From contig CAYXTR010000006.1 of NCBI GenBank assembly GCA_964468185.1, forward strand, positions 62,001 through 126,000: a stretch of DNA of 64,000 nucleotides, read 5' to 3'. A program made the position numbers and the translations under genes. This stretch comes from JANQFV01 sp964468185 (GTDB lineage: Bacteria; Planctomycetota; Phycisphaerae; UBA1845; Fen-1342). This document shows, piece by piece, positions 63,095-64,000 of the stretch. The notes beneath the pieces were generated by a model. It made no database searches. It was not told the origin of the DNA and saw only the letters and a program-made list of their open reading frames with translations. Every line of letters starts with the position of its first letter. The stretch's first letter is position 1.

Positions 63095-63917
63095 CGGGGG
63101 CCTCCATGCCAGACTGATGGGTGCTAGTGGGCCACCGGCGACGGGCCCAATCGACCTGCCAGCTGCGCAGCAGGCCGTCGAGTTGACCGTCGTCGGGGTG
63201 CAGGCCGCAACGCGCGGCGTAGGCGGCAAAGCGGTCCCAGACGGCGCGGCGGGCGGTGCGGCGCTGCGCAGCGCTCAGGGCGTGCCAGTAAGCCTGGTCG
63301 GCCGCGTCGCGCTGCTGCCGGCGGGCGGCCGCCTCCGCCTGGCGGCGCTGGCGGGCGGCGCTGACCTGGTCGTGGTCGTGATCGGCGGCGTGCCCGGCGC
63401 GGGCGGTCGTGGCGCAGTCGTCGAGCCGGCGGCGGAGGGCGGCGTTGTCGGCGGCGGAGCGCTGCGCAACGAGGTGCTGCTGGTACGCCGGACTCAGCTG
63501 GAGCCAGTACTCCACCTTCGCGACGGCGAAGTTCTCCGGGCGCGGCACGAACTGCCGCTTGTGGCGGCGCTCCGCGTCGGTGTCGGCCCGCAGGCTGCGG
63601 GCCTTGGCCGCGAGCGCCCAGCGGATCTGCTGGGGCGTGTAGACATCCAGCAGCTTGGCCCAGGCGCGGAAGCGGCGGTCGTCGATGCGGTTGAAGCCGC
63701 CGATCTGGACAAACCACTCCGCCAGCAGATTGGCGACGAGCCGCCAGCGCGGCCGGCCGTCGCGCTCCGCCAGGTCCCGGGGGCGCAGCCGGAAGTCGTA
63801 GGTGAGCTTGCGGCGGCCACAGGGGTTGTCGCGCTCGGCGAACCAGACCTTGCGGATCCGCCGCTCCGCGGGCGGCGGGTCCTGGCAGACGGTCGGGATG
63901 AGGGCGAGCTGGTTCAT
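63042..63917 (-). CDS. Uncharacterised 291-residue basic helical protein, first visible gene of the element operon
   Basis: Highly charged, Arg- and Ala-rich. Residues about 65-150 (LLAEWFVQIGGFNRIDDRRFRAWAKLLDVYTPQQIRWALAAKA...RQFVPRPENFAVAKVEYW) look like a small globular helical domain of the type seen in phage/plasmid replication-associated proteins; 150-215 is coiled-coil rich in Gln and Arg. A weak family resemblance only. The start is 39 bases from a 19-bp palindrome. The end overlaps the next gene by 53 bases, an unusually long overlap for this window. Confidence 0.6.
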   Translation of the reverse strand: MNQLALIPTVCQDPPPAERRIRKVWFAERDNPCGRRKLTYDFRLRPRDLAERDGRPRWRLVANLLAEWFVQIGGFNRIDDRRFRAWAKLLDVYTPQQIRWALAAKARSLRADTDAERRHKRQFVPRPENFAVAKVEYWLQLSPAYQQHLVAQRSAADNAALRRRLDDCATTARAGHAADHDHDQVSAARQRRQAEAAARRQQRDAADQAYWHALSAAQRRTARRAVWDRFAAYAARCGLHPDDGQLDGLLRSWQVDWARRRWPTSTHQSGMEAPDGNHCPPAPGAAPGGRD

Positions 63918-63955
63918 GGGCCTTCAGGGGTTGAGGGTCGCGACGGTTGCAGATT

Positions 63956-63974
63956 CACAGGTTGCAAACCTGTG
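63956..63974. promoter_or_regulatory. 19-bp palindromic operator-like site upstream of the element operon
   Basis: CACAGGTT-GCA-AACCTGTG has perfect 8-bp arms and lies 39 bases before the first ATG of the minus-strand operon. Size and position fit a dimeric repressor site; no matching repressor gene is visible before the window ends. Confidence 0.55.
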
Positions 63975-64000
63975 CCACGGGGGCGGCAGGGGCCGCGGGC

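Overview
The window is GC-rich chromosomal DNA from a bacterium that most likely belongs to the Planctomycetota (PVC superphylum), perhaps a Phycisphaerae-like lineage. This is inferred from three things: a PVC-type lysine-rich 'small basic protein' (52980-53186), five secreted proteins that end in paired dockerin/EF-hand repeats of the type abundant in planctomycetes, and a Cys-rich CC...GGTY...GTRC module typical of the same secreted proteins. No rRNA, tRNA or CRISPR array was found.

Layout. 1-17193 is a surface-polysaccharide locus: glycosyltransferases, a DUF2304 protein, a multi-spanning GT-C-like protein, a Wzx-type flippase and a pyruvyltransferase-like protein. It also carries nonulosonic-acid genes, namely a CMP-sugar synthetase fused to a PseG-like hydrolase plus a NeuB-type synthase. 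These two are separated by an unrecognised gene and by a secreted dockerin-like protein on the opposite strand. 17403-28694 holds a PAC2 protein and then a minus-strand block of exported proteins: two M14 carboxypeptidase paralogues, a C1A cysteine peptidase, a PstS-like binding protein with six EF-hand-type repeats, and a pseudopilin. 29379-39460 is mixed: M29 aminopeptidase, sulfotransferase, Mn-type superoxide dismutase, a 1066-residue secreted PKD/HYR-type protein, an orphan KaiB, a WcaJ-type initiating sugar transferase and an M3 oligopeptidase.

39612-49379 is one compact minus-strand operon with three SPFH-domain proteins (one large polytopic protein, an HflC-like and an HflK-like), an ABC ATPase, an ABC-2 permease and a large membrane-anchored extracytoplasmic protein. 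A second ABC-2-type permease is divergent from it. 50623-60035 holds a P1B metal ATPase, the small basic protein, RNase III, an OprP/O-type porin, a four-gene translationally coupled selenium/sulfur cluster (YedE, YedF/TusA, class V aminotransferase, DUF3343), PyrE and a GbsR/MarR-type regulator.

60512-63917 looks like a foreign integrated element that runs off the right edge. It is a tight minus-strand operon whose successive genes mostly overlap by exactly four bases. It includes two microproteins of 26 and 37 residues, a zinc-ribbon protein, a winged-helix protein and larger unrecognised proteins, and is preceded by a 19-bp palindrome. Together the genes describe a cell with elaborate envelope glycans, secreted proteolysis, a membrane-microdomain/ABC assembly and selenium handling.
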